A stretch of 64,000 nucleotides of DNA, taken from assembly GCA_049323655.1 (NCBI GenBank), contig JBMONO010000025.1:1-64000 (forward strand), read 5' to 3'. Numbering within the stretch: position 1 is the stretch's first letter; the number at the start of each line of letters is the position of its first letter. Under the pieces are notes generated by a model that saw nothing but the letters and a program-made list of their open reading frames with translations, was not told the DNA's origin and did not search any database. The stretch comes from DB1 sp049323655 (GTDB lineage: Bacteria > Desulfobacterota > Desulfobulbia > Desulfobulbales > SURF-16). The position numbers and the translations under genes were made by a program. Below, piece by piece: positions 35,750-44,896 of the stretch.

Positions 35750-36886
35750 CTACTCCGCCCGGGCCGAGGCGCCGTCCTGCATCGTATGCCGGTCGCCGCC
35801 GACAACGATCAGCTCCCCCTCGGCAACCCCGGCGGTGACTTCGCTCAGGTCCCAGTTGGCCAACCCGACCGTGATCCGTCGTTCGCTCAACCGGTTGTCC
35901 GGCTTCAGGACAAAAACTCGGCCGCCGTTGATGATGGCCTCGGAGGGGACGCGCAGCACGTTTTCCCGGGTCGCGATGATGATTTCCACGTCAGCGCTGT
36001 AGCCGGGCAGCAGCCCGACCGTCTCTTCGGGCCGCATGAATTCCACCTCGACCTCCACCGTGCGCGCCTGTTTTTCAAGATCAAGGACATAGTCACTGAT
36101 GCGCTTGACCCGGCCGGTAAAGGTGCGGTCGCGGAAGGCGTCGAGGCTGATCCGGACTGCCATGCCCGGACGGATGGCCGCGGCGTCCACCTCGTCAATT
36201 GGTGCAGCAACATAGTAGCAGCTCGTGTCGATCAAATCGACGGCGGGCAGGGTCTGCACCCCAACCGGCGAGGGGGTGACATATTCGCCGAGTTCGCCGT
36301 TGAGCTGGGCGATGACCCCGTCAAAAGGGGCGAAGAGGAAGGTGCGGGCAAGATTGGCCCGGGCCAGGCTGATCCGGTCGCGGCTCACCTGCAGGGCGGT
36401 GGTGGCCGCTTTACAGTGGGATTGTCCCACCTTCGCCTCGGTGTCCAGCCTGTCGAGGAGTTCTTCGGTGGTGGCGCCGACCCTTTTCAGTTTCAGGTGC
36501 CGGTCGAGCTGGCGGCCGGCGATATCGGCCTGCAGACAGGCTCCCTCGGCATTTGCCTTGGCTGCTTCGGCATCGCTTTCCGCCAGATCGAGCTGGGCGC
36601 GCAGGTCATCGTTCCAGAGGGCGAGGAGCAGATCGCCCTTTTTGACCGTCATGCCCTCACTCACCGGCCAGGTGGCGATCTGGCCGCCCACTGAGGGGGA
36701 GAGGCCGGCCCGGCGGCAGACCTTGACCGTGCCGGCCCGGGTATTGACCACCGTTGCCTCGATCCTTCCACGTTCCGCCGGAACCGTTGTGACGGAGAGC
36801 GGCCGGGGTCGCTTGACAAGGAGGAAAGCGGCAATGATCAGGGCGGTGACAAGGACGATAATAAAAAGGGAGCGGCCGGCTTTCAT
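35750..36886 (-). CDS. HlyD/MacA-family membrane fusion protein
   Basis: A 378-residue periplasmic adaptor anchored by one N-terminal helix (LFIIVLVTALIIAAFLLV). It has the two lipoyl halves (VCRRAGLSPSVGGQIATWPVSEGMTVKKGDLLLAL and FAPFDGVIAQLNGELGEYV, read in parts), an alpha hairpin between them and beta-barrel and membrane-proximal domains. It probably links the MacB-like pump to an outer-membrane factor, not encoded here. Its ATG overlaps the stop of the HD-GYP gene. Confidence 0.9.
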   Translation of the reverse strand: MKAGRSLFIIVLVTALIIAAFLLVKRPRPLSVTTVPAERGRIEATVVNTRAGTVKVCRRAGLSPSVGGQIATWPVSEGMTVKKGDLLLALWNDDLRAQLDLAESDAEAAKANAEGACLQADIAGRQLDRHLKLKRVGATTEELLDRLDTEAKVGQSHCKAATTALQVSRDRISLARANLARTFLFAPFDGVIAQLNGELGEYVTPSPVGVQTLPAVDLIDTSCYYVAAPIDEVDAAAIRPGMAVRISLDAFRDRTFTGRVKRISDYVLDLEKQARTVEVEVEFMRPEETVGLLPGYSADVEIIIATRENVLRVPSEAIINGGRVFVLKPDNRLSERRITVGLANWDLSEVTAGVAEGELIVVGGDRHTMQDGASARAE

Positions 36887-38175
36887 CGGGAGCGCGCAGG
36901 GGTTGTGTCTGGTTGTGAGCCGGTAGCCACTTGCCAGCAGGACTCGAGATGAGCGCCGGCCAGGGCGACGAGTTCGGCATCGAGCTTCTGCTCCCGGGCA
37001 AGGGTGTGGAGAAGGGCCATGATCTCCTCCGGGGGCAGGGAAGCCCGGTAAGGCCGATTCTGGGCCAGGGCCTGGAAGATGTCGGCCACGGCAATGATGC
37101 GCGACTCGATGGCGAGTTCGGCAGCCTGCATGTGAAAGGGGTAGCCCTCGCCGGAGAGGGTCTCGTGGTGGAAGGCGGCCAGCCGGGCAATGGTCTCGAA
37201 TCCCTTGATTCGGCGCAAAATCTGGTAGGTGTCGAAGCTGTGCTGGATGATGACGGCCCGTTCCCGGACAGTGAGCGGTCCCTTTTTGTCGAGAATCTCA
37301 TCGGGCACCTTCAGTTTGCCGAGATCGTGCAGGAAACCGGCGATTTCCAGTTTTTCCCGACTGGACTGGTCAAGACCGCACAAATCGGCAAGATGGACGG
37401 CAAGGCGGGCGACCCCCAGTGAGTGTTCGGCGGTAAACGGGCTCTTGGCGTCAACGATATCGGCGAACAGGGCGGCGGTTTGTCGCAGCATGGGAAAATC
37501 GATCTCGTGTTCCCGGCCGGGAATGGGCAACTCTTCCAGATAGTAAGTGATGTGCGGGGAAAAGAGGGTGAGCCAGAAAATTTCGTTTTCCGAGATGGCG
37601 AGAAAGGTGTCGACGAGTTGGGGGGAAAAAAGGCGGCCCCGGTAGCCGGCAATGGTCTCCCTGATTCTGCGGCTGTTTAAGAGCAGGGCATCGGGCGAGT
37701 GGCCGGTGGCCAGGGCATCGACCCGGTCCGTCAGGTAAAGGCAGTTGGCCAGCAATCTGGTTTCCTCGGGGATCTCTCTCTCGACAAGTTCCGACCAGCG
37801 ACTGTGATGATAGAGGACGATCGGCGCGAGATGGGAAAGCAACGGATGTCTGGCCAGCAGGGCGTGACCCCGTTCACAGTGGAGATGGGCCTGATCCCAG
37901 TCGAGTTCGGCGATTATTTTTTTGTGGATCTCGGTGGAGGAGACACCGCAGTCATGGAGCAGAGCCGCGTCAAGGGCAGTGAGCAGGCGGGCCTCGTCAC
38001 CGGTGTGCAGGCGCATGCACTCCAGGGTCATGTACGCAACCCGTTTGCCGTGATAGAAATCGTCGATCCCCACCAGGTCGAGCATGTCGGACATGGCCCA
38101 GATGATTTCGTCAAGATTGATGGTGGTCAGTCGCTGTTTCTGCGACGAGTCGAATGGCGGTGCAGGCGTTGTCAT
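36883..38175 (-). CDS. Tandem HD protein with HD-GYP phosphodiesterase domain
   Basis: A 430-residue protein. The first HD-like half has HGKRVAYMTLEC and ALLHDCGVSS; the second has EHSLGVARLAVHLADLCGL, FLHDLGKLKVPDEILDK and HHETLSGEGYPF, the complete HHExxxGxGYP signature, then VADIFQALAQNRPYR. This predicts hydrolysis of cyclic di-GMP or a similar dinucleotide. No receiver or membrane segment. It is the first gene of the export operon and overlaps the adaptor gene by 4 bp, so second-messenger control of the pump is plausible. Confidence 0.88.
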   Translation of the reverse strand: MTTPAPPFDSSQKQRLTTINLDEIIWAMSDMLDLVGIDDFYHGKRVAYMTLECMRLHTGDEARLLTALDAALLHDCGVSSTEIHKKIIAELDWDQAHLHCERGHALLARHPLLSHLAPIVLYHHSRWSELVEREIPEETRLLANCLYLTDRVDALATGHSPDALLLNSRRIRETIAGYRGRLFSPQLVDTFLAISENEIFWLTLFSPHITYYLEELPIPGREHEIDFPMLRQTAALFADIVDAKSPFTAEHSLGVARLAVHLADLCGLDQSSREKLEIAGFLHDLGKLKVPDEILDKKGPLTVRERAVIIQHSFDTYQILRRIKGFETIARLAAFHHETLSGEGYPFHMQAAELAIESRIIAVADIFQALAQNRPYRASLPPEEIMALLHTLAREQKLDAELVALAGAHLESCWQVATGSQPDTTPARSR

Positions 38176-38275
38176 CGCATCAGTGCCGGATAAAGAAAAA
38201 TGATTTCTTCTATCCTAGCATGTCCGCGGCAAAAAAACGACAATGTTTTGCCGCGGATCGGGCGGGAAACATCGC

Positions 38276-38617
38276 CTAGAGGACGATGAAGCGGCGGAGC
38301 TGTTCTTTCTGCTGGGGGGAAAGATCGGTAAATTGCAGGCAATGATGCCGGGTCCGGACCAGATCGGAGGGGACGGAGAAATCGGCAATGGAGCTGACCG
38401 GCAGATTTCTGACGCTGTCGCTGTCATGATTGATGTCAATGGTGCTCGGGTTGGTGAACCATTGGTCATTGCCGACATAGCGGAAGACCAGTCCGTTGTC
38501 ATCCATGGCAATAACGTGGAAGGGAATGGCAAAGCCGAATCGGGCCAGGGTGCGCTCCCTGATCCGTGGTTGGCTGTCGGGGTTGTCCGTAATTGTCTGG
38601 CGGGCGGTGGCGTTCAT
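38276..38617 (-). CDS. PilZ-like small protein
   Basis: A 113-residue protein with GGAGGT before ATG 38617. The end LQFTDLSPQQKEQLRRFIVL resembles the close of PilZ domains (F-x-D-L-x-x-x-x-x-x-x-I-R-x-F-I), and an IRERTLARFGFAIPFHV strand pair lies in front. The canonical RxxxR/DxSxxG c-di-GMP contacts are not clear, so binding may be lost. Its closeness to the HD-GYP gene (100 bp, same strand) supports a c-di-GMP-related role. Moderate certainty. Confidence 0.6.
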   Translation of the reverse strand: MNATARQTITDNPDSQPRIRERTLARFGFAIPFHVIAMDDNGLVFRYVGNDQWFTNPSTIDINHDSDSVRNLPVSSIADFSVPSDLVRTRHHCLQFTDLSPQQKEQLRRFIVL

Positions 38618-38862
38618 CGGCTGACCTCCATGGGGCTGGGCGAATGGCGGCGGCGGAAACGATCCGCGACCGTTGATGGAAGAGAACAGCAAAAGTGATG
38701 CCACATTGTACAGTCTGGCTTGTTTCGTGGCGGAGCCGCTGGAAAGAGAGGAAAGAGAAGGTCGGGAGGGTAGGGAGTCCCGTGCATGTCGGGCCATTTG
38801 CCCCATCAGGTTGGTGAAAATGCTACATTGTCGTAGTCTGGAGTCGGGCAAATCACCCGGTC

Positions 38863-39645
38863 TTAGATGGAAAGGCCGGAGCCGAGGAGCCATTTTGCCA
38901 GGTTGTGGGCCAGTTTCCGGTTGTCACCGGCAAGAAACTGGTTCTGGAACAGGGCGTCATCGCCGAAGACGACAAAGCGGCCTTTGTTGAAGGAGCCGGC
39001 CAGTATCATGGCAAAGGGTTGGATGGCGTCCACCTCGCTTTGTCTGCCGTCATTGTTGAGATCGACCCAGGCCCGGGGGCTGGTGCGCGCGACAACGGTG
39101 ATGGTCGGATTCTTGGCGAGCAGGGCCCAGCCGCCATAGATGCTGATATGTTGCAGATCCCGGGTCAGGGGATGGGGGGTGAGATCTTTTGCCAGGAAAT
39201 TTTCAGGCTGGCCGGCGATGATGTTCTCCTGTTCCGACACCGCCAGGGAGGAGACGGCGATATCGAGTCGCGGCAGCAGGCCCATCAGCGGCTGGGTGAT
39301 ATGGGCCATGACGGCGAGGCTGCCGCCGCGGGCGACAAAACGCATGACAGCCGCTGCTTCCCCCGGCGAGAGGGGAGCAAAGGGGCCGGAGATGATCAGA
39401 ACGGCGACATCGCGCAGGCTTTGATCGGAAAGCGGCGTACTGGTCGTGTGGATTTCGCCGCCCTGCTTGCGGAAGATTGTGGCCAGGCCGGAGAGGTCGA
39501 GCGGCCGATTGCCCTCAGCCAGAAATTGCTGGCTGTGCGCCTGATCAAAGAGCACCACCGATCCGGCCATGGCGCTGCCGCCGGTCAGAAAGAGGAAAAA
39601 GAAGGCACAAAGCAGAACAATGGGTCGGAACGGCATTATTGTCAT
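38863..39645 (-). CDS. Exported DUF4350/GldG-like protein
   Basis: A 260-residue protein with a signal peptide (IVLLCAFFFLFLTGGSAMAG). Mature part: VVLFDQAHSQQFL, then VLIISGPFAPLSPGEAAAVMRFVARGGSLAVMAH, which is the glutamine-amidotransferase-like fold of DUF4350/GldG periplasmic domains, and KGRFVVFGDDALFQNQFL (conserved GD-x-x-x-x-N). No catalytic Cys-His-Glu triad is evident. It overlaps the ParB-like gene by 4 bp, so they are cotranscribed. Function unknown. Confidence 0.72.
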   Translation of the reverse strand: MTIMPFRPIVLLCAFFFLFLTGGSAMAGSVVLFDQAHSQQFLAEGNRPLDLSGLATIFRKQGGEIHTTSTPLSDQSLRDVAVLIISGPFAPLSPGEAAAVMRFVARGGSLAVMAHITQPLMGLLPRLDIAVSSLAVSEQENIIAGQPENFLAKDLTPHPLTRDLQHISIYGGWALLAKNPTITVVARTSPRAWVDLNNDGRQSEVDAIQPFAMILAGSFNKGRFVVFGDDALFQNQFLAGDNRKLAHNLAKWLLGSGLSI

Positions 39646-40607
39646 GGGCGTGATTCCTGAACGGCCCCTGCGGGCACGAGGTCGGTGATGCGTTGCCAGA
39701 TGCTCTGGAAGTGGGCGCGGTTGGCGCAGGACAGGGTGAGGATGACTTCGTCTTTTTCAAAGGATGGGCTGTGTTCGAGTCTGACCCCAGGGGGCAGAGT
39801 GAATCCGGCGACAAAGTGGTGAAATTCCTTTTCCGCGGCGGCGAGGCGGGGAAAACGCTCCCTCTCCAGCCATTTCATCAGATTGGCGGTTTTCTGCGGA
39901 GGGTTGGCCTCTTCGTGGTGGATAATGGCATCCACCGCGGCAGCGGAGAGCAGGGCGCGGATGGTGATGTTGTTACGGGCCGCCAGTTCCCGGCAGGCGG
40001 CGAGGAATTTCTTCTGATTGCCGACACTGAGATGGAGATCGCTGATCACCGCAAAGAGGGCAAGACGGTCGCCAAAGGACAGTCCGGTCAGCTCCAGGGC
40101 GACCTTCTCCTCCAATGTCCCGTGATGGAGAGCAACAAGAAGCGGCTCTTCCAGGTCGAGGAGGGGGAGGTCGCGCCGGATCAGATAGGGTGACGGGGAA
40201 AGCCCCATGCGCGGCAGCACCCGGACCGCCAGTTCTTCGGCATCGTTCCATTGCAGCGCCTTGGCGAAAAACGTCGCCCGCTGGACGGGGCTTAACGGTC
40301 CGTGCAGCAGGGCCTCTTCCAGGCAAAGGGCAAGGATGTCCGCCTCCGGCGTGTCCGCCGGCGCCATGAAGCAGTGGCAACTGTTGCCGGCGCCCAGCTT
40401 TTTGAGGGTCAGCAGTCGTTTGCGACCCGACACCACGACAAAGGCGCCACCTTCCCGCTCCTTGATAATCGGCGGATGCAGGACGCCGAAGCGACGGATG
40501 GACTCGATCAGTGTCGCCGTCGGTTCCTCGTTGCAACAGGGTGGCAGCAGGGAGTAGGTGTCGTCGTCGAGGTCGATATGGGAGAGTTGCACTGCAATAA
40601 AGCGCAT
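39642..40607 (-). CDS. ParB/Srx-fold protein
   Basis: A 321-residue protein whose N-terminus has a ParB N-domain: LIESIRRFGVLHPPIIKEREGGAFVVVSGRKRLLTLKKLG, with GRKRL at the place of the GERR CTP motif. A KorB/HTH-like middle and a divergent C-terminus follow. It is not beside parA, dnaA or gid genes, so it is unlikely to be the chromosomal ParB. It may be a CTP-dependent regulator or a partner of the DUF4350-like protein overlapped at its 3' end. Confidence 0.75.
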   Translation of the reverse strand: MRFIAVQLSHIDLDDDTYSLLPPCCNEEPTATLIESIRRFGVLHPPIIKEREGGAFVVVSGRKRLLTLKKLGAGNSCHCFMAPADTPEADILALCLEEALLHGPLSPVQRATFFAKALQWNDAEELAVRVLPRMGLSPSPYLIRRDLPLLDLEEPLLVALHHGTLEEKVALELTGLSFGDRLALFAVISDLHLSVGNQKKFLAACRELAARNNITIRALLSAAAVDAIIHHEEANPPQKTANLMKWLERERFPRLAAAEKEFHHFVAGFTLPPGVRLEHSPSFEKDEVILTLSCANRAHFQSIWQRITDLVPAGAVQESRP

Positions 40608-40903
40608 CGTCTTGATTTTTCCTCGGGAGTGACGGTCCTGATGGTGAAGAGGGGGACGATCAGCAAGTGACGTTCGGATTGTGGATGATGTTCATTCTAC
40701 CCGACAACGCCCGTCGACTCAATTCTTAATTAGTCCCATTTCTTTCCCGGTTGATGTTGTAAGGAAAATTATCGAGGTTTGCTTAGGTGTTCTGTTGTAA
40801 ATGTGACGCCAATCGACGGGAAAGGGGGCAAGGAGAATCTGAAAATACGAGCAGACCAAAGATTTTTTTTAACAAGCAGCCGTTCCTGTGTTTTAATGGG
40901 GCA

Positions 40904-41560
40904 ATGCAGAAGAAAAAAGTTATCATCATCGCTGCCATGACCGTCTGCGGCCGCATCGGCCCGGCCCTGCCCGGCAGCGCCAGTGACCGACGTTTTCTTG
41001 AAACCATGCGCGATGCCACCGACGCGAGCCTGATGGGAGCAAACACCCTGCGCCGGGAGAATCCGGAGATGCGCGGCAGTGGCGGCGGTTTTGGGCGACG
41101 CCTGCGCGGGGTCATCACCCTGAGCGGTGATCTTCCCCTGCTGGGGAAAAAACTCTTTGTCCATGGCCCCAAACCGCTGATTTTCTGCGGGAAGTCCCGG
41201 CAGGATACCCTGCGTTCCCGGTTGGGCGAGCGGGCCGAGGTCATTGCCTTGCCGCCCGGCGAGAATGGTCTGTCCATTGCCGCGGCTCTCGGGGAATTCG
41301 AGCGACGCGGCGCCCGTGCCATTCTCATCGAGGGGGGGAGCCAACTCAACTACTGGGCCCTGCGCGAGAAGGTGGTGGATGAGATACTGCTCACCATCAC
41401 CCCGCGCCTCTCCGGCTGGCAGTCCGCCCCCTCGCTGGCCGCCGGGCCGGCAGCGCTCGGCTCGCCCTTTCTCTCTCTGGAGCTTGTCTCCTGCCGGCAG
41501 GAGGAGGGCGGTGAACTGTTTACCCGCTACCGGGTGCGTTACGAGGACGATCATGCATAA
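40904..41560 (+). CDS. RibD C-terminal-type (DHFR-fold) reductase
   Basis: A 218-residue NADPH-dependent reductase. VIIIAAMTVCGRIGP opens the fold, DASLMGANTLRRENP and RGVITLSGDLPL continue it, and ILIEGGSQLNYWAL is the RibD_C GG-x-x-L motif; VDEILLTITPRLSG closes it. The family reduces pyrimidine or pterin rings (riboflavin path, dihydromethanopterin or dihydrofolate substitutes). ATG 40904 starts the fold exactly. It overlaps the PP-loop gene by 8 bp and a GTP cyclohydrolase follows, which favours a pterin-type substrate. Confidence 0.82.
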   Translation: MQKKKVIIIAAMTVCGRIGPALPGSASDRRFLETMRDATDASLMGANTLRRENPEMRGSGGGFGRRLRGVITLSGDLPLLGKKLFVHGPKPLIFCGKSRQDTLRSRLGERAEVIALPPGENGLSIAAALGEFERRGARAILIEGGSQLNYWALREKVVDEILLTITPRLSGWQSAPSLAAGPAALGSPFLSLELVSCRQEEGGELFTRYRVRYEDDHA

Positions 41561-42302
41561 ACAGGAACTTGCCATTCTCTTTTCCGGCGGCACCGACTCG
41601 CTTGCCCTCTATGCCCTGGCCGTGGCCGGCCACCATCCGGACCTGCCGCGGCCGCGGGGCATTCATCTGCTCAATATGCTGAACGGCATGGGCCGTTTTC
41701 CTGATTTTACCCGCACCCGTTTTGAGACGGCCCGCACCATTCTCGAACGGCGGGTGCCGGGCAGCGAGGAGATGGCGCGTTCCGCTCTGGTTGAGCTCGA
41801 TATGGGCCGGCTCTTCCAAGGTCTGTGGCTTGACCGTTACGAGGAGCTGATGCCGCGTTACAACGGCAAGAATCTGGTCTGTGTCGCCTGCAAGCTTGCC
41901 ATGCACATCAAGGCGATTCTCTACTGCAACGAACATCTCATCCCCACCGTGGTGGCAGGTTACGCGAAAAAACAGAACTACTATCCGGAGCAGACCCCGG
42001 TCTTCATGGAAAAGATCGCCCGGTTTTCAGCCCGCTTCGGGGTGGCGGCCCGCTTTCCGGTTTATGATGATTTCGCCGAGGAGACGACCACCCGCCACCT
42101 GCTGGAGGAATACGGTCTGCCTTCCACCGGTGGCGGCGAGCGCAAGTGCCTGTTCAGTCAGACCTTGACCACGGCCACGGAAACGGAGATCGGTCGCTAT
42201 CTCGACGATATGCTCCCCCTGGCCCAGGAGTTTATCGAATGCATGCAGGACGGCAGGATCGAGGCTGCGGCCCGCTGCTTCCCGCCAGGCAACATAAAAT
42301 AG
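41553..42302 (+). CDS. PP-loop ATPase with TtcA/TtuA-like three-cysteine pattern
   Basis: A 249-residue adenylating enzyme. The PP-loop is LFSGGTDSLALYAL (residues 9-22). Cys110 and Cys113 (CVAC) and Cys199 (GERKC) have the CxxC...C spacing (3 and 86 residues) of TtcA and TtuA, where they hold a [4Fe-4S] cluster that takes part in thiolation; QueC has a different four-Cys zinc site. So a sulfur-transfer role is more likely than 7-cyano-deazaguanine synthesis, though this is inference. It lies between a RibD_C-like reductase and FolE2 in a tight operon. Confidence 0.8.
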   Translation: MHKQELAILFSGGTDSLALYALAVAGHHPDLPRPRGIHLLNMLNGMGRFPDFTRTRFETARTILERRVPGSEEMARSALVELDMGRLFQGLWLDRYEELMPRYNGKNLVCVACKLAMHIKAILYCNEHLIPTVVAGYAKKQNYYPEQTPVFMEKIARFSARFGVAARFPVYDDFAEETTTRHLLEEYGLPSTGGGERKCLFSQTLTTATETEIGRYLDDMLPLAQEFIECMQDGRIEAAARCFPPGNIK

Positions 42303-42364
42303 GAGATGAGGTCCTGCAAACAATGTCGTCGGACCGGGTGCAGGAATTTTCAAAAGGAGCCAAT

Positions 42365-43282
42365 GTGACCACGGCGATTCGCAGCGAGCGGGGCATCCCG
42401 CTGATTTCCTCGGAAACACACCAGAGGGTGCTTGATTGCGGCACTGACGTGCCGGAGCAGCCGCCCTCCTTTGCCCTGCCGCTTGACGAAGTGGGCATCT
42501 CCGGCAAGACGCTGTGGGTGACCCTGCCCGAGGGACGGCTGCCTTTTGAGGCCACAGTCACCATCGATCTGCCGGCCGAGCATCGGGGCATCCACATGTC
42601 GCGCATTGAGCAGGCGGTGACCGATCTCTATGAACAACGGTTTTCCCGGCTGAGTGACTATGCCGTGACCCTGGCGGCAAAGGTCGCCGAGCGCCAGCAG
42701 GGCGGCAACGCCCGGGTGGTGATCGAGGGGAAGCGCCCCTTGCTGCGCCATGCGTCGATCAGCGGCCATGTCTCGGTCGATCCCCTGCTCTGCCGGGTGG
42801 AGGCCCAGGTCAAACGGGAGAAAGACGGATTGCGGACCCAGGTTGCCAACGGCATCGCGGTCTGCCACATCACCGCCTGCCCTTGTACCCAGGTCTATAA
42901 CCATGAAGTTTTCAGCGAACGGGGCGATTGTCCTATGCCGACCCATTCCCAGCGCTCCCAGACCTGGCTTTTCCTCTCCGGTCCGCCGCCGCTGCCGGCG
43001 GATGACGAGCTGCTCTCCTGTCTGGAGGAGGCCCTCCATCTGACCCAGGATCTGCTCAAACGGCCCGACGAGGCGGAGATCGTCTTGAAATCCCATCGCT
43101 TTCCCCAGTTTGCCGAAGATGCGGTCCGGGAGACGGCCCGGGCGGTGGCCCGGCGTTTTTCCTCCGGACTGCCGGCCGCGACCGGAGTGATCATCGAGTC
43201 CCTCAGTCTGGAAAGTATTCATATCCACAATGTCTGCTGCCGTCTGTCGACAAACCTTGGCGCCCTTTGCGCCCGGTTGTGA
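42365..43282 (+). CDS. folE2: GTP cyclohydrolase FolE2 (MptA/COG1469 family)
   Basis: A ~305-residue GTP cyclohydrolase I of the metal-flexible type, making dihydroneopterin triphosphate (or its cyclic phosphate). Seen: DEVGISGKTLWV, RGIHMSRIEQAV (conserved E-x-x region), and ACPCTQVYNHEVF followed by THSQRSQTWLFL, where the Cys in PC and the His bind the active-site metal. GTG 42365 is preferred: AAGGAG lies five bases before it; an ATG at 42323 has none. This enzyme replaces FolE and feeds folate, deazapurine or another pterin path; the two upstream genes suggest a dedicated product. Confidence 0.9.
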   Translation: MTTAIRSERGIPLISSETHQRVLDCGTDVPEQPPSFALPLDEVGISGKTLWVTLPEGRLPFEATVTIDLPAEHRGIHMSRIEQAVTDLYEQRFSRLSDYAVTLAAKVAERQQGGNARVVIEGKRPLLRHASISGHVSVDPLLCRVEAQVKREKDGLRTQVANGIAVCHITACPCTQVYNHEVFSERGDCPMPTHSQRSQTWLFLSGPPPLPADDELLSCLEEALHLTQDLLKRPDEAEIVLKSHRFPQFAEDAVRETARAVARRFSSGLPAATGVIIESLSLESIHIHNVCCRLSTNLGALCARL

Positions 43283-43315
43283 CCGGTCCCGGCGTCGATA
43301 CGGCGTTGTCCTTTT

Positions 43316-44782
43316 ATGGCTGCTGACCTGACCGATCGCCGGGATGACCGGCAACCTGATTTTCCCCCTGTACTCATGCGAGTCATCGCCGACCTTGCCA
43401 TACGCAGGCAAGTCGAGGTGTATGTGGTGGGTGGCACGGTGCGCGACTGGCTGCGCGGCATGACGCCACGCGATCTCGATCTCGCCGTGGCCGGCCAAGC
43501 CCTCGACTTTGCCCGTGAACTGGCGCGGCAATGGGGTGGAACCTTTGTCATGCTCGATGAGGGAGAAGAAACGGCCCGGGTGGTGCGGCAGGGGGTGATC
43601 GTCGATGTCGCCGGATTTCGCCAGGGCGCCTGCGACATCCGGGCGGATCTGCTGCTGCGCGATTTCACCGTTAATTCCCTGGCCGTGTCCTTTGCCGTTG
43701 ATCTGCCGCGACCAGCCGACGCTCTCGGGGTTATCGATCCGGCCGGTGGTCTGGCCGATCTGGCCGATGGCGTGATCCGCGCCCCTTCTTTTCGCTCCTT
43801 TACCGACGACCCCTTGCGTCTGCTCCGCGCCTTCCGTTTTTCCGCGGAAACCGGCTGGCCCATTGCCGGACAGACCCTGGAGTGGATCGCCGCCCATGCC
43901 GGTCTGCTGGCCGGAGTGGCGGGGGAGCGGGTTTCCTCTGAACTCGACGCCCTGCTCACCAGCGGGCGGGCCTTTGCTGCCCTTGTCCTGATGAAAAAGA
44001 CCGGCGTTCTGGCCGTTATTCTGCCGGAACTGCTGGCCGGCGACGGGGTTCCTCAACCCGCCAGCCATCATCTCGACGTCCTCGGCCACAACCTGGAGGC
44101 CCTGCGCCGGATGGAGGAGATTGTCGCCCGGCCCGCACCTTTTTATCCCGGCCAGGGTGACGACCTGGCCCGTTATCTGGCGCCGGAACAGAAAAAAGTG
44201 CAGCTCTGCTGGGCCGCCCTTTGTCACGACCTCGGCAAACCGGCGGCCTTCCGGCGGCAGGGCGAGCGCATCACCTTCTATAACCATGACCGGCTCGGCG
44301 GTGAACTGCTTGACGCCATCGCCGCCCGGTTACGCTGGAGCAGACGCAGGCACGAAGGGGTGACGCGTCTGATCGGTCTGCACATGTGGCCGTTTCATCT
44401 CTGCAATGTCCGTCGGCACGATCCCCTGTCGCCACGGGCCTGCCTGAAACTTTTCAAGGCGGTGGGAAGTGATCTCCCCGGACTTTTTCTGCTTGCCATG
44501 GCCGACAGCCTGGCCGGCCGGGGACCGGGCCGACCGGCCGCTATGGAGGCGGAGCTTGCCGCCCTTTTCGAGCAGGTGCTCGAGGTCTGCCGCACCAGGG
44601 TGATGCCGGCCCTTGCCGGGCCGCCGCTGCTGACCGGCCGGGATCTGATCGACGCCGGGCTCACCCCGGGACCGCGTTTCAAGGAAATTCTCGGCGAGGC
44701 GGAGAGGGCCAGTGTGGACGGGGTGATAGAAAACCGCGATCAGGCCTTGGCCTGGCTGCGCCATTTTCTCTCTTCCCTTTGA
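43316..44782 (+). CDS. CCA-adding enzyme / poly(A) polymerase family nucleotidyltransferase with HD domain
   Basis: A 488-residue class II nucleotidyltransferase. YVVGGTVRDWLRGMTPRDLDLAV gives the GG...R and DxD catalytic motif; LLRDFTVNSLAV, DPLRLLRAFRFSAETGW continue the neck. A C-terminal HD domain (LCHDLGKPAAF, FYNHDRLGGEL, HMWPFHL) is like that of E. coli Cca (phosphatase activities) and of Aquifex/deltaproteobacterial CCA/A-adding enzymes. It may add CCA, or only CC or A if a second enzyme exists. It begins 33 bp after folE2 and could share its transcript. Confidence 0.9.
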   Translation: MAADLTDRRDDRQPDFPPVLMRVIADLAIRRQVEVYVVGGTVRDWLRGMTPRDLDLAVAGQALDFARELARQWGGTFVMLDEGEETARVVRQGVIVDVAGFRQGACDIRADLLLRDFTVNSLAVSFAVDLPRPADALGVIDPAGGLADLADGVIRAPSFRSFTDDPLRLLRAFRFSAETGWPIAGQTLEWIAAHAGLLAGVAGERVSSELDALLTSGRAFAALVLMKKTGVLAVILPELLAGDGVPQPASHHLDVLGHNLEALRRMEEIVARPAPFYPGQGDDLARYLAPEQKKVQLCWAALCHDLGKPAAFRRQGERITFYNHDRLGGELLDAIAARLRWSRRRHEGVTRLIGLHMWPFHLCNVRRHDPLSPRACLKLFKAVGSDLPGLFLLAMADSLAGRGPGRPAAMEAELAALFEQVLEVCRTRVMPALAGPPLLTGRDLIDAGLTPGPRFKEILGEAERASVDGVIENRDQALAWLRHFLSSL

Positions 44783-44896
44783 ATTTTTTGGTCCCCCGGT
44801 GTACGCTTGAAGAAGATGTCGGTACGGAAGCGCGGCGGACGGAGCGACAGGTCGCTTCCGACCCTGTACCGGCAGGAGAAAAACGGGCAAGAACTT

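Noticed and set aside
39693..40193. Plus-strand frame antisense to the ParB-like gene
   Set aside because: Shadow frame without start signal; the minus-strand ParB motif is clear.
41553..42302. QueC (7-cyano-7-deazaguanine synthase)
   Set aside because: The four-Cys zinc site of QueC is absent; only CxxC and one further Cys are seen, in TtcA/TtuA spacing.
42350..44287. A 645-codon open frame antisense to folE2 and the CCA-adding gene
   Set aside because: Same reason: shadow of two conserved genes, no start signal.
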